This document shows, one piece after another, positions 23,646 to 33,790 of a DNA stretch of 64,000 nt. The translations under genes and the position numbers were made by a program. Numbering within the stretch: the first letter of the stretch is position 1; the number at the start of each line of letters is the position of its first letter. The stretch is from CAYURP01 sp964447175. GTDB lineage: Bacteria; Zixibacteria; MSB-5A5; SM23-73-2. The notes under the pieces were generated by a model. It searched no databases and was not told where the DNA came from. It worked only from the letters and a program-made list of their open reading frames with translations. The stretch lies in the NCBI GenBank assembly GCA_964447175.1, contig CAYURP010000001.1, positions 62,001-126,000 on the forward strand, in the 5' to 3' direction.

Positions 23646-26105
23646 ATGTCAAAAAAAGACAAAAAGAAATTAAAGCCTACAAAAGCTTCAAAACCAAGTT
23701 TTTGGGAAGCCGAAAAATTTAAAAAATATTTTCCGGTTATTCTGTTTATGGTTTTAGCCCTGATTCTTTTCTCTCAGTTTGTTTTCTCTAATCAGATGCT
23801 TTTCGGAACTGATACCATTGAAGCTGGCGTAATGTTTAGATCATTTTACGCTAATTTCGTTAAGCAGTATCACCAGATACCCATGTGGGAACCCTATCTT
23901 TTTGGTGGCATGCCTTTTGTGGATGCCATGCACGGGGATACCTTTTACCCTCTGGCGCTTTTGCAGTTTGTTCTGCCCCTGCATAAAGCCCTGGGATGGA
24001 AGCTGGTTATTACCGTCTTTCTGGCAGGGATTTTCACCTATCTTTGTTTAAGGGCTTTTGGTTTCAGCCGGGGGATCTCAATCTTAGGTGGATTAGCTTA
24101 TATGTTTTCAGCTAATCTGGTTTCCTGGGTCTACGGAGGACAGGATGGCAGGATGTATATCACCAGCCTTTTGCCTCTTTTATTTTTCTTTTTGGAAAAG
24201 AGTTTGAACACCAAAAGATTTATATATTATCTGTGCCTGGGGATTTCCATTGGCCTTTTGATTTTAGCCAATCACCCTCAATTGGCTTATTATGCTTTGT
24301 GGGCATTAGGTCTTTATTTTCTTTTCAGATTAATTTTACAATTCAAGGACTCAGAAGAGAAAAGCTTTGTACCCCAAATAAAACCTCTTTTAAAGCCAAT
24401 TTTGTTATTTATTATTTCGGTTATAATTGGTTTGGCTTTGTCTTTGATCCAGATACTGCCTCCTTATATCTATGTCAATAAATACTCTCCTCGGGCAGAA
24501 GGAGCAAGGGGTTATGAGTATGCCACCTCCTGGTCCTCCCATCCCGAGGAATTAGCATCACAGATTGTGCCCGAATTCTGCGGCTATAATCTAACAGACC
24601 AGTCCACCTATTGGGGCAGAAATCCCTTCAAACAGAACTCCGACTATGGGGGAGTGGTTCCGTTGTTTTTTGCTTTCTTAGCTTTGTTTTTGGTCAAGGA
24701 TAGAAGGATCTGGTTCTTTTTGGGGCTTTCCATTTTAGCCATAATCTATTCCCTGGGGGCGCATACCCCGGTTTACAGGCTTTTTTACTGGCTGGTTCCC
24801 CAGGTGAAAAATTTCCGGGCACCGTCTTTGATTATGTTCCTTTTGATTTTCTCTGTGGTATTTTCAGCCTGTTTTGGCCTGCAGAGGATTTTGAGTGGAA
24901 TAAAATCACAAAACGAACAGAAAAAGCTTTTAACGGTAATTATGAGTGTGGTGATCCTTTTTGGGATTTTGGCATTTCTTTTCACCATCGGAGGGGAGGT
25001 TATGCTCTCCATCTGGAACGGGATTTTATACTCTAACATTTCTCCTCCTAAGAAAGCCTCTATGTTACAGAACCTGCCCAACATTCAAAGGGATTTCTGG
25101 TTGATCTTTTTCTTTATAGGTACAACTGCAGCAGCGTTGTACCTTTTTATTAAAGGGAAATTAAAAACCACAGTTTTTATCATCTGGATAGGTGCTCTTG
25201 TGGTGATAGATCTGTGGAGGATAGATCTCAAGTTCATAGAGAATTTTGATTACTTTAGCAATTTTAGAAAGAATCAGGTTGTGGATTTTCTAAAAAAGGA
25301 TCAGGATCGATTTCGAGCCCTGGTCTTACCAGGGACTTTGAAAGGTCAGAATTTCATGGCTTTATTCGATATTCCCCAGGTCTTTGGGTATCATGGGAAC
25401 CAGTTGAAAAGATATGATGAGTTTACCGAAAGGGGATATCGGGAAAAAGCCACCACCCAGAGGGAGTATTATGACCGTTACTCTCAGTTTATTTTCGGTC
25501 CCAAACCGGATCTTTTAAATGTGAAATATCTTCTTTCAGGAGCTGATTTCTCTCACCCTAAATTCCAGAGGGTATATCAAGGCGATGGGCTTTTCGTGTT
25601 TCAGAATACCCAATATCTGCCCCGGGCCAGAATCGTCTTTGCATACGAGGTGATTGAGGATGATGAGAAAATCCTGGAAAGGCTTAAGGATCCTGAGTTT
25701 GATCACATTAATAAAATTATCCTCGAGAAGACTCCTCAGAATATTCTTTCTGAGGGTGACACAATTGGAGTTTTGGGATCAGCTGAAATCATTGAGGATA
25801 ACATAAATAATTTCACTGTCAGGGCAGAATTGTCCCATCCCGGTTTTCTGGTTTTAAGCGAGAACTTCTATCCTGCCTGGAAAGCCTTTGTGGATGGGAA
25901 AAAGACAGAAATCCTCCAGGCTAACTACACCTTCAGAGCAGTCTTTTTGGATGAAGGTGAACATCAGGTAAGATTGGTTTATGATTCACCGTACTATGGA
26001 CTTGCGAAAAATGTTAGTGGCATAAGTATCCTTTTCGTATTTTTTGTATTGATTCTCGGGTTTGTGAAAAAACCTCTTTACCGAAGGAATTTGGATAAAA
26101 AATGA
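23646..26105 (+). CDS. YfhO-family membrane protein (GT-C-like)
   Basis: An 819-residue protein with about 12 membrane helices followed by a soluble C-terminal domain (about 540-760) and a last helix. The first external loop has GTDTIEAG and the WEPYLFGGMPFVDAMHGDTFYP signature of YfhO proteins, with acidic residues placed as in GT-C enzymes that use lipid-phosphate sugars outside the membrane. In other bacteria YfhO glycosylates lipoteichoic acid; in a Gram-negative cell another envelope polymer is likely. Its last four bases overlap the next gene (ATGA). Confidence 0.87.
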   Translation: MSKKDKKKLKPTKASKPSFWEAEKFKKYFPVILFMVLALILFSQFVFSNQMLFGTDTIEAGVMFRSFYANFVKQYHQIPMWEPYLFGGMPFVDAMHGDTFYPLALLQFVLPLHKALGWKLVITVFLAGIFTYLCLRAFGFSRGISILGGLAYMFSANLVSWVYGGQDGRMYITSLLPLLFFFLEKSLNTKRFIYYLCLGISIGLLILANHPQLAYYALWALGLYFLFRLILQFKDSEEKSFVPQIKPLLKPILLFIISVIIGLALSLIQILPPYIYVNKYSPRAEGARGYEYATSWSSHPEELASQIVPEFCGYNLTDQSTYWGRNPFKQNSDYGGVVPLFFAFLALFLVKDRRIWFFLGLSILAIIYSLGAHTPVYRLFYWLVPQVKNFRAPSLIMFLLIFSVVFSACFGLQRILSGIKSQNEQKKLLTVIMSVVILFGILAFLFTIGGEVMLSIWNGILYSNISPPKKASMLQNLPNIQRDFWLIFFFIGTTAAALYLFIKGKLKTTVFIIWIGALVVIDLWRIDLKFIENFDYFSNFRKNQVVDFLKKDQDRFRALVLPGTLKGQNFMALFDIPQVFGYHGNQLKRYDEFTERGYREKATTQREYYDRYSQFIFGPKPDLLNVKYLLSGADFSHPKFQRVYQGDGLFVFQNTQYLPRARIVFAYEVIEDDEKILERLKDPEFDHINKIILEKTPQNILSEGDTIGVLGSAEIIEDNINNFTVRAELSHPGFLVLSENFYPAWKAFVDGKKTEILQANYTFRAVFLDEGEHQVRLVYDSPYYGLAKNVSGISILFVFFVLILGFVKKPLYRRNLDKK

Positions 26106-26818
26106 AAAGAACGTTAATCATTATACCCACTTACAATGAGAAAGAGAATATCGGTGAAATCATCCCGGTGATTTTGGAAAAGGACCCATCCATCGATGTG
26201 TTGATTGTGGACGATAACTCCCCGGATGGAACAGGTAAGATCGCTGATGAGATGGTAAAAGAGAATTCCCGGATAAAAGTTCTTCACCGGGAAAAGAAGG
26301 CTGGATTGGGAACGGCTTATAAGACCGGCTTCAAATATGCTCTGGAGAATGGTTACGATCACATATTTGAGATGGATGCGGATTTCTCGCATGATCCCAA
26401 GTATATCCCTCTTTTCCTGGAGGCCATAAAGAAAGCTGATCTGGTATTAGGCTCAAGATATATATCCGGAGTAAATGTTATCAACTGGCCCATGTCCCGG
26501 CTTCTTTTATCCTATTATGCCAATGTTTACACCCGCTGGGTAACCGGGCTGCCAGTGAGAGATGCCACCGGAGGATTCAAATGTTTCAGAAGGGAAGTTT
26601 TGGAAAAGATCGATCTGGACCGGGTTCAATCCGAGGGTTATTCCTTTCAGATTGAGATGAGTTTCAGAGCCTGGAAAAAGGGATTTAAGATTAAGGAGGT
26701 TCCCATCGTTTTTGAGGATCGGAGGGTGGGGCAATCCAAAATGTCAAAAAAGATAGTGAGGGAAGCCATCTGGAGGGTGTGGAAACTGAGAATTCTCAGC
26801 CTGCTCAACAGATTATGA
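26102..26818 (+). CDS. Polyprenol-phosphate mannose synthase-like family 2 glycosyltransferase
   Basis: A 238-residue soluble GT-A enzyme resembling DPM1: LIIIPTYNEKENI, IDVLIVDDNSPDGTG, the acceptor/metal motif EMDADFSHDPKYIP, GSRYISGV and ATGGFKCFRREVL. It would make a polyprenyl-phosphate sugar (mannose or glucose), which is the donor that the upstream YfhO-like protein would need. It overlaps that gene by four bases, so the two are translationally coupled. Confidence 0.9.
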   Translation: MKRTLIIIPTYNEKENIGEIIPVILEKDPSIDVLIVDDNSPDGTGKIADEMVKENSRIKVLHREKKAGLGTAYKTGFKYALENGYDHIFEMDADFSHDPKYIPLFLEAIKKADLVLGSRYISGVNVINWPMSRLLLSYYANVYTRWVTGLPVRDATGGFKCFRREVLEKIDLDRVQSEGYSFQIEMSFRAWKKGFKIKEVPIVFEDRRVGQSKMSKKIVREAIWRVWKLRILSLLNRL

Positions 26819-26821
26819 AAA

Positions 26822-27697
26822 ATGAAGAGAAAAACATCCATAGTTATAGTGAATTACCGGGTGAAAGATCTTTTGAAGGAATGTTTGAACTCCGTACTCA
26901 GTTCCAAAGATAACATGGATAACGAGATAATCGTGATCGATAATAACTCAAAGGATGGGTCAGTTGAGCTTTTGAAAAAAGAATTCCCCCAGATCAGGCT
27001 AATAGAAAATCATCTGAATAAAGGGTTTTCCTATGCCTGTAACCAGGGGATAGAAAAAAGCTCCGGGGATTATATTTTACTTTTAAATCCGGATACCATC
27101 TTTCCCCAAAAGGGTTTTAGCGCGATGATTGAATTCATGGATTCAAATCCTGAGGCTGGAATCTGTGGACCTGAAATGGTTGATGACCGGGGCAATCTTT
27201 TATATTCCTGCAGGAGTTTTCCTTCCTTTCTGACTTCCATTTCCTCCTCCCAATCCCTGTTGGAGCGCTTTTTCCCAGGAAATCCGCTTTCCCGGCGGTA
27301 TCTTTTGAAGGACATGAATCATTCCCAGATTCAGGAGGTGGACTGGGTATCTGGCTCCTGCCTTTTTGCCCGAAAAAAAATGCTGGATCAGATCGGCCTT
27401 CTGGACGAGGATTTCTTTATCTATGTAGAAGATGTGGATTTATGTTATCGAGCTCATCGGGCTGGATGGAAGGTTTTCTATTTCCCCAAAACGACCTTTA
27501 TTCATAAGGTGGGGCAGAGCACCTCCCAGGACAGAGTCAAATCCAAGCTGGAACATCATCGGAGTATGTGGATTTTTGCAAAAAAGCATTTTAAGTCTAA
27601 TATTTTGGTGAGGTCTTTTATTTTTTTTGGGATTTTAGTTCGCTTGATTTTCGTCAGTTTTAGTTTTATACTTTACCGTAGGGGAAAAAGAAGTTAG
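26822..27697 (+). CDS. Family 2 glycosyltransferase (rhamnosyltransferase-like)
   Basis: A 291-residue enzyme of the WbbL-like GT2 group: SIVIVNYRVKDLLKECLNS, NEIIVIDNNSKDGS, LLLNPDTIFPQ (the DxD-like NPDT), DWVSGSCLFARK and FFIYVEDVDLCYRAHRAGW. A membrane-associated C-terminal helix lies at about 262-285. It starts three bases after the previous stop. The sugar is unknown; the group often transfers rhamnose to O-antigen or arabinogalactan-type linkers. Confidence 0.88.
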   Translation: MKRKTSIVIVNYRVKDLLKECLNSVLSSKDNMDNEIIVIDNNSKDGSVELLKKEFPQIRLIENHLNKGFSYACNQGIEKSSGDYILLLNPDTIFPQKGFSAMIEFMDSNPEAGICGPEMVDDRGNLLYSCRSFPSFLTSISSSQSLLERFFPGNPLSRRYLLKDMNHSQIQEVDWVSGSCLFARKKMLDQIGLLDEDFFIYVEDVDLCYRAHRAGWKVFYFPKTTFIHKVGQSTSQDRVKSKLEHHRSMWIFAKKHFKSNILVRSFIFFGILVRLIFVSFSFILYRRGKRS

Positions 27698-27701
27698 GTC
27701 T

Positions 27702-28673
27702 ATGAATGGACAATTTTTAGATTTCGAACGCCCCATTGTGGAGCTGGAGAGGAAGATCCGGGACATGAGGGATTTCGCCACCGAGGAGAGGGTGGATTTT
27801 ACCGAGGAGATCGGGGCTTTAGAAAAAAAGCTAAAAAGGCTTCAGAACGAGATATATTCTAATCTCACTCCCTGGCAGAGGGTTCAGCTGGCCCGGCACC
27901 ATTTAAGGCCTCACTCCCTTGACTATATAACACTTATGACCAAAGATTTTCTGGAGCTTCACGGTGACCGAAATTTTGCTGACGATAAGGCAGTGGTGGG
28001 AGGGTTTGCCAGAATAGATGAGAAGCCGGTTATGATCATAGGCCAGCAAAAAGGCAGAGATACCAAACAGAAGCTTTTACGAAACTTTGGAATGATGCAT
28101 CCTGAGGGTTACAGAAAGGCGTTAAGGTTGATGAAGCTGGCTGCCAGGTTCGAAAAGCCCATAATCATTTTAGTGGACACGCCCGGAGCGTATCCGGGCA
28201 TAGGGGCGGAGGAAAGGGGTCAGGCTGAAGCCATAGCCAGAAACTTAAGAGAGATGTCCTCGCTTCCTGTTCCCATTATCATCAACATTATCGGGGAGGG
28301 AGCCAGCGGTGGTGCTTTAGGCATTGGGGTGGGGGATAAAATACTTATGCTGGAGAATGCCTGGTATTCAGTTATATCGCCTGAAGGTTGTGCTGCTATT
28401 TTGTGGAGGGATAGTGCTAAAGCACCTCTGGCTGCAGAAGCTTTAAAACTTACCGCCATGGATCTTATGAAACTCAAAGTGATTGACAAAATAATCCCCG
28501 AACCTTTAGGTGGAGCTCATCGCAATTATTCGGAGATGGCTAAAATTTTGAAGAACGAGATCCTCCTGGAACTTTCCGAGTTGGAGGTTCTGACTCCAGA
28601 TGAGCTCATAGAAAAAAGATTGGAGAAGTTCAGGAAAATGGGTGAGTATTTAGAGGAGAGTCAGATAAGATGA
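27702..28673 (+). CDS. accA: Acetyl-CoA carboxylase carboxyltransferase, alpha subunit
   Basis: A 323-residue cytoplasmic subunit that, with AccD, moves carboxyl from biotin to acetyl-CoA in the first step of fatty-acid synthesis. The usual N-terminal coiled region (FERPIVELERKIRDMRDFA) and core motifs LARHHLRPHSLDYI, ELHGDRNFADD, FGMMHPEGYRKALRL, DTPGAYPGIGAEERGQAEAI and EGASGGALGIG are all present; length is normal. It starts four bases after a glycosyltransferase gene, so it is read from the envelope operon. AccD is not in the window. Confidence 0.97.
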   Translation: MNGQFLDFERPIVELERKIRDMRDFATEERVDFTEEIGALEKKLKRLQNEIYSNLTPWQRVQLARHHLRPHSLDYITLMTKDFLELHGDRNFADDKAVVGGFARIDEKPVMIIGQQKGRDTKQKLLRNFGMMHPEGYRKALRLMKLAARFEKPIIILVDTPGAYPGIGAEERGQAEAIARNLREMSSLPVPIIINIIGEGASGGALGIGVGDKILMLENAWYSVISPEGCAAILWRDSAKAPLAAEALKLTAMDLMKLKVIDKIIPEPLGGAHRNYSEMAKILKNEILLELSELEVLTPDELIEKRLEKFRKMGEYLEESQIR

Positions 28674-28796
28674 CAGATCCCCAACTGCAGCTGGTTTCTC
28701 CTAAAATTAAAGAAGAAATTCATTTAACGTTTTGGCATCTATGTGAAATTGTATTTGTAACTACCTGATTTAGAAAAAAATTGGAGGTAAAAAAAG

Positions 28797-29249
28797 ATGA
28801 AGCTTTCCAAATTTTGCGATGAGGGTTTGATTTCTTTTGAACTTTCAGCCAAGGTCAAGGAGAAGGTAATCGAGGAGCTGGTTACCCTGGCTTCTAAGTC
28901 TAAGCTGGTGAAAGACAAAGATATGCTTCTCAGGGATGTTCTGGAAAGAGAGAAGCTAGTAACCACTGGAGTGGGGTATGGGGTGGCTTTTCCTCATGCC
29001 AAGACCAGATCGGTTAGGGGAATTGTGATCACCTTTGGCAGATCCAAACAGGGAATTGATTTCGATGCCATGGATAAAAGGCCGGTACATCTTTTCTTTT
29101 TGATCGCTGCCCCCGAGGATGCTATCGGCGCCCATCTCAATGTTATGGCCAGGTTGTCCTATATCATGAAATCCGAAGGAAACAGAGACAAACTTATGAA
29201 CATAAAAAGTCCCAAGGAACTACTGGAGATGCTGGATTCGGTTGAATAG
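28797..29249 (+). CDS. PTS IIA-like regulatory protein (PtsN type)
   Basis: A 150-residue EIIA-fructose/Ntr-like domain. The phosphorylatable histidine lies in GVGYGVAFPHAKT, followed by FGRSKQGIDFDAMD and LFFLIAAPEDAIGAHLNVMARLS, cut here into family segments. With no sugar permease nearby it is most likely a regulatory phosphocarrier rather than a transporter part. The ribosome site is TTGGAGG. It lies 123 bases after accA and before the rod-shape operon. Confidence 0.88.
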   Translation: MKLSKFCDEGLISFELSAKVKEKVIEELVTLASKSKLVKDKDMLLRDVLEREKLVTTGVGYGVAFPHAKTRSVRGIVITFGRSKQGIDFDAMDKRPVHLFFLIAAPEDAIGAHLNVMARLSYIMKSEGNRDKLMNIKSPKELLEMLDSVE

Positions 29250-29386
29250 TGAGAATGTGAGTCAAGGAAAAGCCTGACCCGGAAAGATAAATTAATTGAA
29301 GGGATGCGTATGCTTAGAATTTCAATGATAAGGCAAAGCGTACGTCAGTTAGTGCTTGAGTTTCAGAAAATAATAAAATTGAGATT

Positions 29387-30190
29387 ATGAGCTGGTTTTC
29401 GCTTCAAAGTTTAAGATTGAAAAAGTTTCGGTACCTGGGGATTTTCTTATTCTTTTCTTTTTTACTTCTGATTCTACCCCAGAGGGGGAAACTTTTTATC
29501 TCTGAGACCATTCTTCAATATACCTATTCGCCCTTTTTCAAATTCAGTCAAAAAATCAAGCAGCTCTCTAATGTCTATGAGGAAAATAAGAAACTGCAAA
29601 AGGAAAACGTGAGGTTGATTCTGGAAAACCTGAGATTGGAAGAGGAGGGTCTGGAAAACGAAAGGTTGCGGGCTCTTCTGGATTTCAAGTCCCAGATAGA
29701 TTATAATGTAATCCCGGGTGAGGTAGTGGCACTGGAACCTAACCGTAGAAGTAATTCCGTTTTGATCAGCGTGGGTAAAGATGACGGTGTGAAAAAGCAT
29801 CTGCCAGTTATCAATATGCACGGGTTGGTGGGTAAGGTAGTAGAAGTATATCCTAAAAATTCCCTGGTGGAGCTGCTCTCGGATCCTAACTGTCGGGTAG
29901 CAGCTTTGATCAAACGGAGCAGGGTTCACGGGATTGTAAAGCAACAGAAGGGTACAAACCTAAGTCTGGATAACGTACCTTCCGGTGCGGATGTGAGGCA
30001 AGGGGATGAGATTATCTCCTCGGGCCTGGGAGGTGTTTTCCCCCAGGCTTTGAGAATTGGAACCGTGGTGAAAACCGAAGACAGCAAGACCTCAATTTTT
30101 AAACACATTCAAGTTCAGCCGTATGCAGATTTCAATTGTCTTGAGGAGCTTTTCGTTATAGAGGTTACCAAAAGCGAGTTAAACCAGTAA
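29387..30190 (+). CDS. mreC: Rod-shape determining protein MreC
   Basis: A 267-residue periplasmic scaffold of the elongasome with one N-terminal membrane helix (about 15-32), a coiled coil (about 60-105, rich in E, N, R and L heptads) and the beta-barrel domain with GEVVALEPNRRSNSVLISVG and the VINMHGLVGKVVEVYPKNSL signature. It is the first gene of mreC-mreD-mrdA-rodA. MreB is not in the window. No strong ribosome site precedes the ATG. Confidence 0.95.
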   Translation: MSWFSLQSLRLKKFRYLGIFLFFSFLLLILPQRGKLFISETILQYTYSPFFKFSQKIKQLSNVYEENKKLQKENVRLILENLRLEEEGLENERLRALLDFKSQIDYNVIPGEVVALEPNRRSNSVLISVGKDDGVKKHLPVINMHGLVGKVVEVYPKNSLVELLSDPNCRVAALIKRSRVHGIVKQQKGTNLSLDNVPSGADVRQGDEIISSGLGGVFPQALRIGTVVKTEDSKTSIFKHIQVQPYADFNCLEELFVIEVTKSELNQ

Positions 30191-30733
30191 TTGAGGTGGC
30201 CTGTGTTCTGGAATAATATTAGTTATTTGAAGATCATAAGAGGAGCTTTAATCCTTTTTGTGGTGGTGATATTTTTAAGCTTTTTCTCCGAGCCTCTGCG
30301 GGTGGCAAACGTGAAACTGGATTTGCCCCTTTTTTTAGTGGTGTACGTAGGTCTGACCCGGGGTACCAAGGAAGGTATCGGTATTGGATTTTTGATCGGG
30401 CTTTTGGTTGACGTCCTGAATCCGTCTTTTTTGGGCTTAAATACTTTAATCAAAACCATCCTGGGTTATCTGGCCGGGAATTTCAAGGACAATCTTTTTC
30501 TGGAGCCGATTCATTTCAAGGGGCTGGTAATTTTCTTGGCCTTGATATTCAATGATTTGATATATTATCTGATCCGCTCGGGATTTGATCTTCCAGCAAC
30601 ATTGGGAATAATCTTTTTTACCTCGATTCTATCAGGAATCTATACCTCCGGCGTAGGGATGCTGGTGTTTTTCATCAACCAACGTTTTAAGTTAAGGATA
30701 GCTTTCGAAAATGGAGCTTCTAAACCAGAATAA
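30191..30733 (+). CDS. mreD: Rod-shape determining protein MreD
   Basis: A 180-residue inner-membrane protein with about five helices, partner of MreC. Family-typical features are LDLPLFLVVYVGLTRGTKEG and FLIGLLVDVLNPSFLGLNTL. The start codon is TTG, directly after the mreC stop with no gap; the 3' end overlaps mrdA by 23 bases. Confidence 0.9.
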   Translation: MRWPVFWNNISYLKIIRGALILFVVVIFLSFFSEPLRVANVKLDLPLFLVVYVGLTRGTKEGIGIGFLIGLLVDVLNPSFLGLNTLIKTILGYLAGNFKDNLFLEPIHFKGLVIFLALIFNDLIYYLIRSGFDLPATLGIIFFTSILSGIYTSGVGMLVFFINQRFKLRIAFENGASKPE

Positions 30734-32501
30734 AGACAAAAGAAGCAAGATCATTTACTATCTTTTTTTCGTGGTTTTATTTGTTTTTGTGCTCAGGTTG
30801 TACTATCTCCAGGTAGTCAAGGTCGCATATTACAAAAAGATATCCGAGAAGAACTGCATAAGGCCGGTTTCTTTGATTTCTCCCCGGGGTATGATTTCCG
30901 ACAGAGACGGTCGGATAATGGTTTCCAATTTTCCATCCTATACTCTTTTGATCATGCCAGGAGAGGTGGAAAACCTGGAGAAAACCATTAACCAATTGAG
31001 CTTATTTACCGGAGTTGAGGGAACAGATCCTTTAGAGAAGGTAAAGAAAAGCCGCTCCTATACCTATCAGCCTATCCGGGTGGCTCGGTATGTGGACTTT
31101 CCCACCCTGTGTATGGTGGAGGAAAGAAACGAGGAACTGCTAGGTATATTTTATCAGGTGGAGCTTAACAGAAAATACCCGGAGTCTAACTGGAGCGGCC
31201 CTTTATTGGGATATGTTGATGAGATCTCGGTGGAGGAGCTGAAAAAAACTGAGTATCAAGTGAACATACTGGGGGATCTGGTGGGTAAGGAGGGGTTGGA
31301 GAGTCAGTATGAGGATCTCCTCAAAGGACAGAAGGGAACCCGCTATATGGAGGTGAGCGCTACCGGCAAACTGATGGGTGAGTTGGAGGACAAAAAACCT
31401 GTGATGCCAGTCCCCGGCTCTAATCTGGAACTAACCATTGATCTGGGTCTACAAGCCTTCGCAGAATCATGCTTTTATCCCTACAGGTCCGGGGCTTTGA
31501 TAGCTATAGACCCAAGAAACGGGGAGATTTTAACCCTTTTGAGCAAGCCGGGATTTGATTCCAACATCTTCACCGGAGTTATCACCCAGAAGGAATGGCA
31601 AAGACTGGTTTCCGACCCTAACCTTCCCTTTTTGAATCGGGTGATTCAGGGACTTTATCCTCCCGGGTCAATTCTTAAGCTTCTGACTGCTGGTGCTGCT
31701 CTTGAAGAAAGAATAATCGACCAGAATACCACCTTCTCGTCATGTTACGGTTTTTATCCATATGGAGATCGGATATTTCGATGTTGGAATGAGGGAGGAC
31801 ATGGAAAGTTGAATTTGATCGATGCCCTGGCCCAATCCTGCGACATTTATTTTTATCAGCTGGGATTGGAATTAGGCCTGGAGAAATGGAGCGAATATGC
31901 GGAGAAGTGTGGATTAGGAAAAAAGGTGTGGATCGACCTGCCCGGCGAGAAAGGGGGTTTAGTGCCTACCCTGGAGTATTACCACAAAAAATATGGAAAG
32001 GCGAGATGGGTAAGAAATCTGATAATAAACCTGTCCATCGGGCAAGGGGAGATCATGCTCACCCCGATTCAGGTTACTGCATTCTACTGCGGCCTGGTCA
32101 ATGAGGGATGGGTATTTCAGCCTCATCTTTTGAAGAGGATAATTTCCGATGGCAAAAAAATCACACCTGAACCTGAGGTTCTGCGGAGATTGCCTTTCTC
32201 CACTGAAACCCTAAGGATTTTGAAAAGGGCTATGATAAAAGCAGTGGAGCATCCTCTGGGAACTGGTCACCTGGCTCGGATTTCAGGAATAGAGATGGGC
32301 GGCAAGACCGGCACTGCTCAGAATCCCCACGGTGAGGACCATTCCTGGTTTGTGGGGTTTGCTCCAGCTGAAAAGCCGGAGATTCTGGTAACCGTTCTGA
32401 TTGAAAATGCCGGTCACGGAGGGGATGTGGCAGCACCTGTGGCCAGAGAGATTATTCTTAAATACCTGCAAAAGAACTACAAACAACTAGCGGGAAAATA
32501 G
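30711..32501 (+). CDS. mrdA: Penicillin-binding protein 2 (peptidoglycan transpeptidase)
   Basis: A 596-residue class B PBP that cross-links peptidoglycan for rod elongation. One N-terminal membrane anchor (about 14-32), a pedestal/dimerisation domain with ISPRGMISDRDGRIMVSN, and the transpeptidase domain: active-site serine in PPGSILKLL (SxxK), second motif SCD in AQSCDIYFYQLG, and KTGTAQN. It overlaps mreD and precedes rodA, its glycosyltransferase partner. Length is normal. Confidence 0.96.
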   Translation: MELLNQNKDKRSKIIYYLFFVVLFVFVLRLYYLQVVKVAYYKKISEKNCIRPVSLISPRGMISDRDGRIMVSNFPSYTLLIMPGEVENLEKTINQLSLFTGVEGTDPLEKVKKSRSYTYQPIRVARYVDFPTLCMVEERNEELLGIFYQVELNRKYPESNWSGPLLGYVDEISVEELKKTEYQVNILGDLVGKEGLESQYEDLLKGQKGTRYMEVSATGKLMGELEDKKPVMPVPGSNLELTIDLGLQAFAESCFYPYRSGALIAIDPRNGEILTLLSKPGFDSNIFTGVITQKEWQRLVSDPNLPFLNRVIQGLYPPGSILKLLTAGAALEERIIDQNTTFSSCYGFYPYGDRIFRCWNEGGHGKLNLIDALAQSCDIYFYQLGLELGLEKWSEYAEKCGLGKKVWIDLPGEKGGLVPTLEYYHKKYGKARWVRNLIINLSIGQGEIMLTPIQVTAFYCGLVNEGWVFQPHLLKRIISDGKKITPEPEVLRRLPFSTETLRILKRAMIKAVEHPLGTGHLARISGIEMGGKTGTAQNPHGEDHSWFVGFAPAEKPEILVTVLIENAGHGGDVAAPVAREIILKYLQKNYKQLAGK

Positions 32502-32524
32502 AACCTTTTTTCATTCTGGAACCG

Positions 32525-33745
32525 ATGCGTCTTCAGTGGAAAGATTTTGATTACTGGCTTTTACTGGCTGCGTTTGTCCTTTCCTTAATCGGGATTTTTT
32601 TGATCTTCAGTTCAAAATATTATTCCACCAACCCATCGGAACATAACTTATATCTGAAGCAGGCTTTGTGGCTTGTTTTCGGGCTTTTAGCAGGGGGGGT
32701 GTTTTTTTTCATACCACTGAGATTTCACGATGCCTTCTCCTATCTTTATTATTTTCTGGTCTTGGCTTTTTTGGGGTTGCTTATCCTGTCCGGGACAAAT
32801 CAAATGGGCGCAGCTCGCTGGTTCAGGTTGGGCTGGATAAACCTCCAACCATCAGAATTTGCCAAGCTGGCTTTTGTGTTCGCTCTGTCCCGATATCTGA
32901 GTTACACCAAAAAGCCAATATACAGCTCTAAATGGTTATTAACTATTGTTCTTATGGTTTGCCTGCCAGCTGCCCTGGTACTGAAGCAACCGGATCTGGG
33001 AACCTCTTTGGTCTTTTTTGCTCTGTTTTTTTCTATTCTTTTTTGGGCCGGGGTTCCGGTTCTTTTTCTCATTGTTTTGGTGTCTCCATTATTGAGCCTG
33101 GTGTGTGGATTTCACTGGTTCACCTGGGCTGCGTTTTTTCTGGGATTCCTTCTGCTGCTCTATTATCTCCGTCCTGGTTTGGTTTTCGGGGTGGTTATGA
33201 TCTTGCTTAATTTCGCTGTGGGAACCGTTACCCCCCTAATATGGAACCGACTTCATGATTATCAAAAGCTCAGGATTTTAACCTTTCTGGACCCGGGCAG
33301 GGATCCCCAGGGTGCTGGCTATCAGATACTTCAGTCCAAAGTAGCTATCGGATCAGGAGGAATTCTAGGCAAGGGATTTCTACAGGGCTCCCAGACCAAG
33401 CTGGCATTTTTGCCAATGCAACACACTGATTTCATCTTCACCGTAGTGGGCGAGGAATTGGGACTATTGGGTGCTCTGGTGGTCTTAGCCTTATTCACTT
33501 TCCTTATTGTCAGGGGGATTATAATCGCCAAAAAAGCAAGAAACAACTTTGCCAGCTTTACCGCCATAGGGATAACAACTATTTTTGCCTTCCAGATGCT
33601 GGTCAACATTGGAATGGTTTTAGGGATCATGCCGGTTACCGGATTGCCTTTGCCCTTCTTAAGTTATGGTGGTTCATCCATGCTTTTATCATGGATTGGG
33701 GTGGGATTGCTGCTGGCGATTGGCTATAAATGGTACGAATATTGA
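32525..33745 (+). CDS. rodA: Peptidoglycan glycosyltransferase RodA (SEDS family)
   Basis: A 406-residue polytopic protein, about ten helices, that polymerises lipid II during elongation. SEDS signatures visible: GAARWFRLGWINLQPSEFAK, KQPDLGTSLVF, LDPGRDPQGAGYQILQSKVA and the end motif TGLPLPFLSYGGSSML. It starts 23 bases after mrdA. Together with PBP2, MreC and MreD it forms the standard elongasome set. Confidence 0.96.
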   Translation: MRLQWKDFDYWLLLAAFVLSLIGIFLIFSSKYYSTNPSEHNLYLKQALWLVFGLLAGGVFFFIPLRFHDAFSYLYYFLVLAFLGLLILSGTNQMGAARWFRLGWINLQPSEFAKLAFVFALSRYLSYTKKPIYSSKWLLTIVLMVCLPAALVLKQPDLGTSLVFFALFFSILFWAGVPVLFLIVLVSPLLSLVCGFHWFTWAAFFLGFLLLLYYLRPGLVFGVVMILLNFAVGTVTPLIWNRLHDYQKLRILTFLDPGRDPQGAGYQILQSKVAIGSGGILGKGFLQGSQTKLAFLPMQHTDFIFTVVGEELGLLGALVVLALFTFLIVRGIIIAKKARNNFASFTAIGITTIFAFQMLVNIGMVLGIMPVTGLPLPFLSYGGSSMLLSWIGVGLLLAIGYKWYEY

Positions 33746-33790
33746 TTTTATTTTTTTCTGACTTTGTAAGCAGAAAGTGAGTAGAGTAAG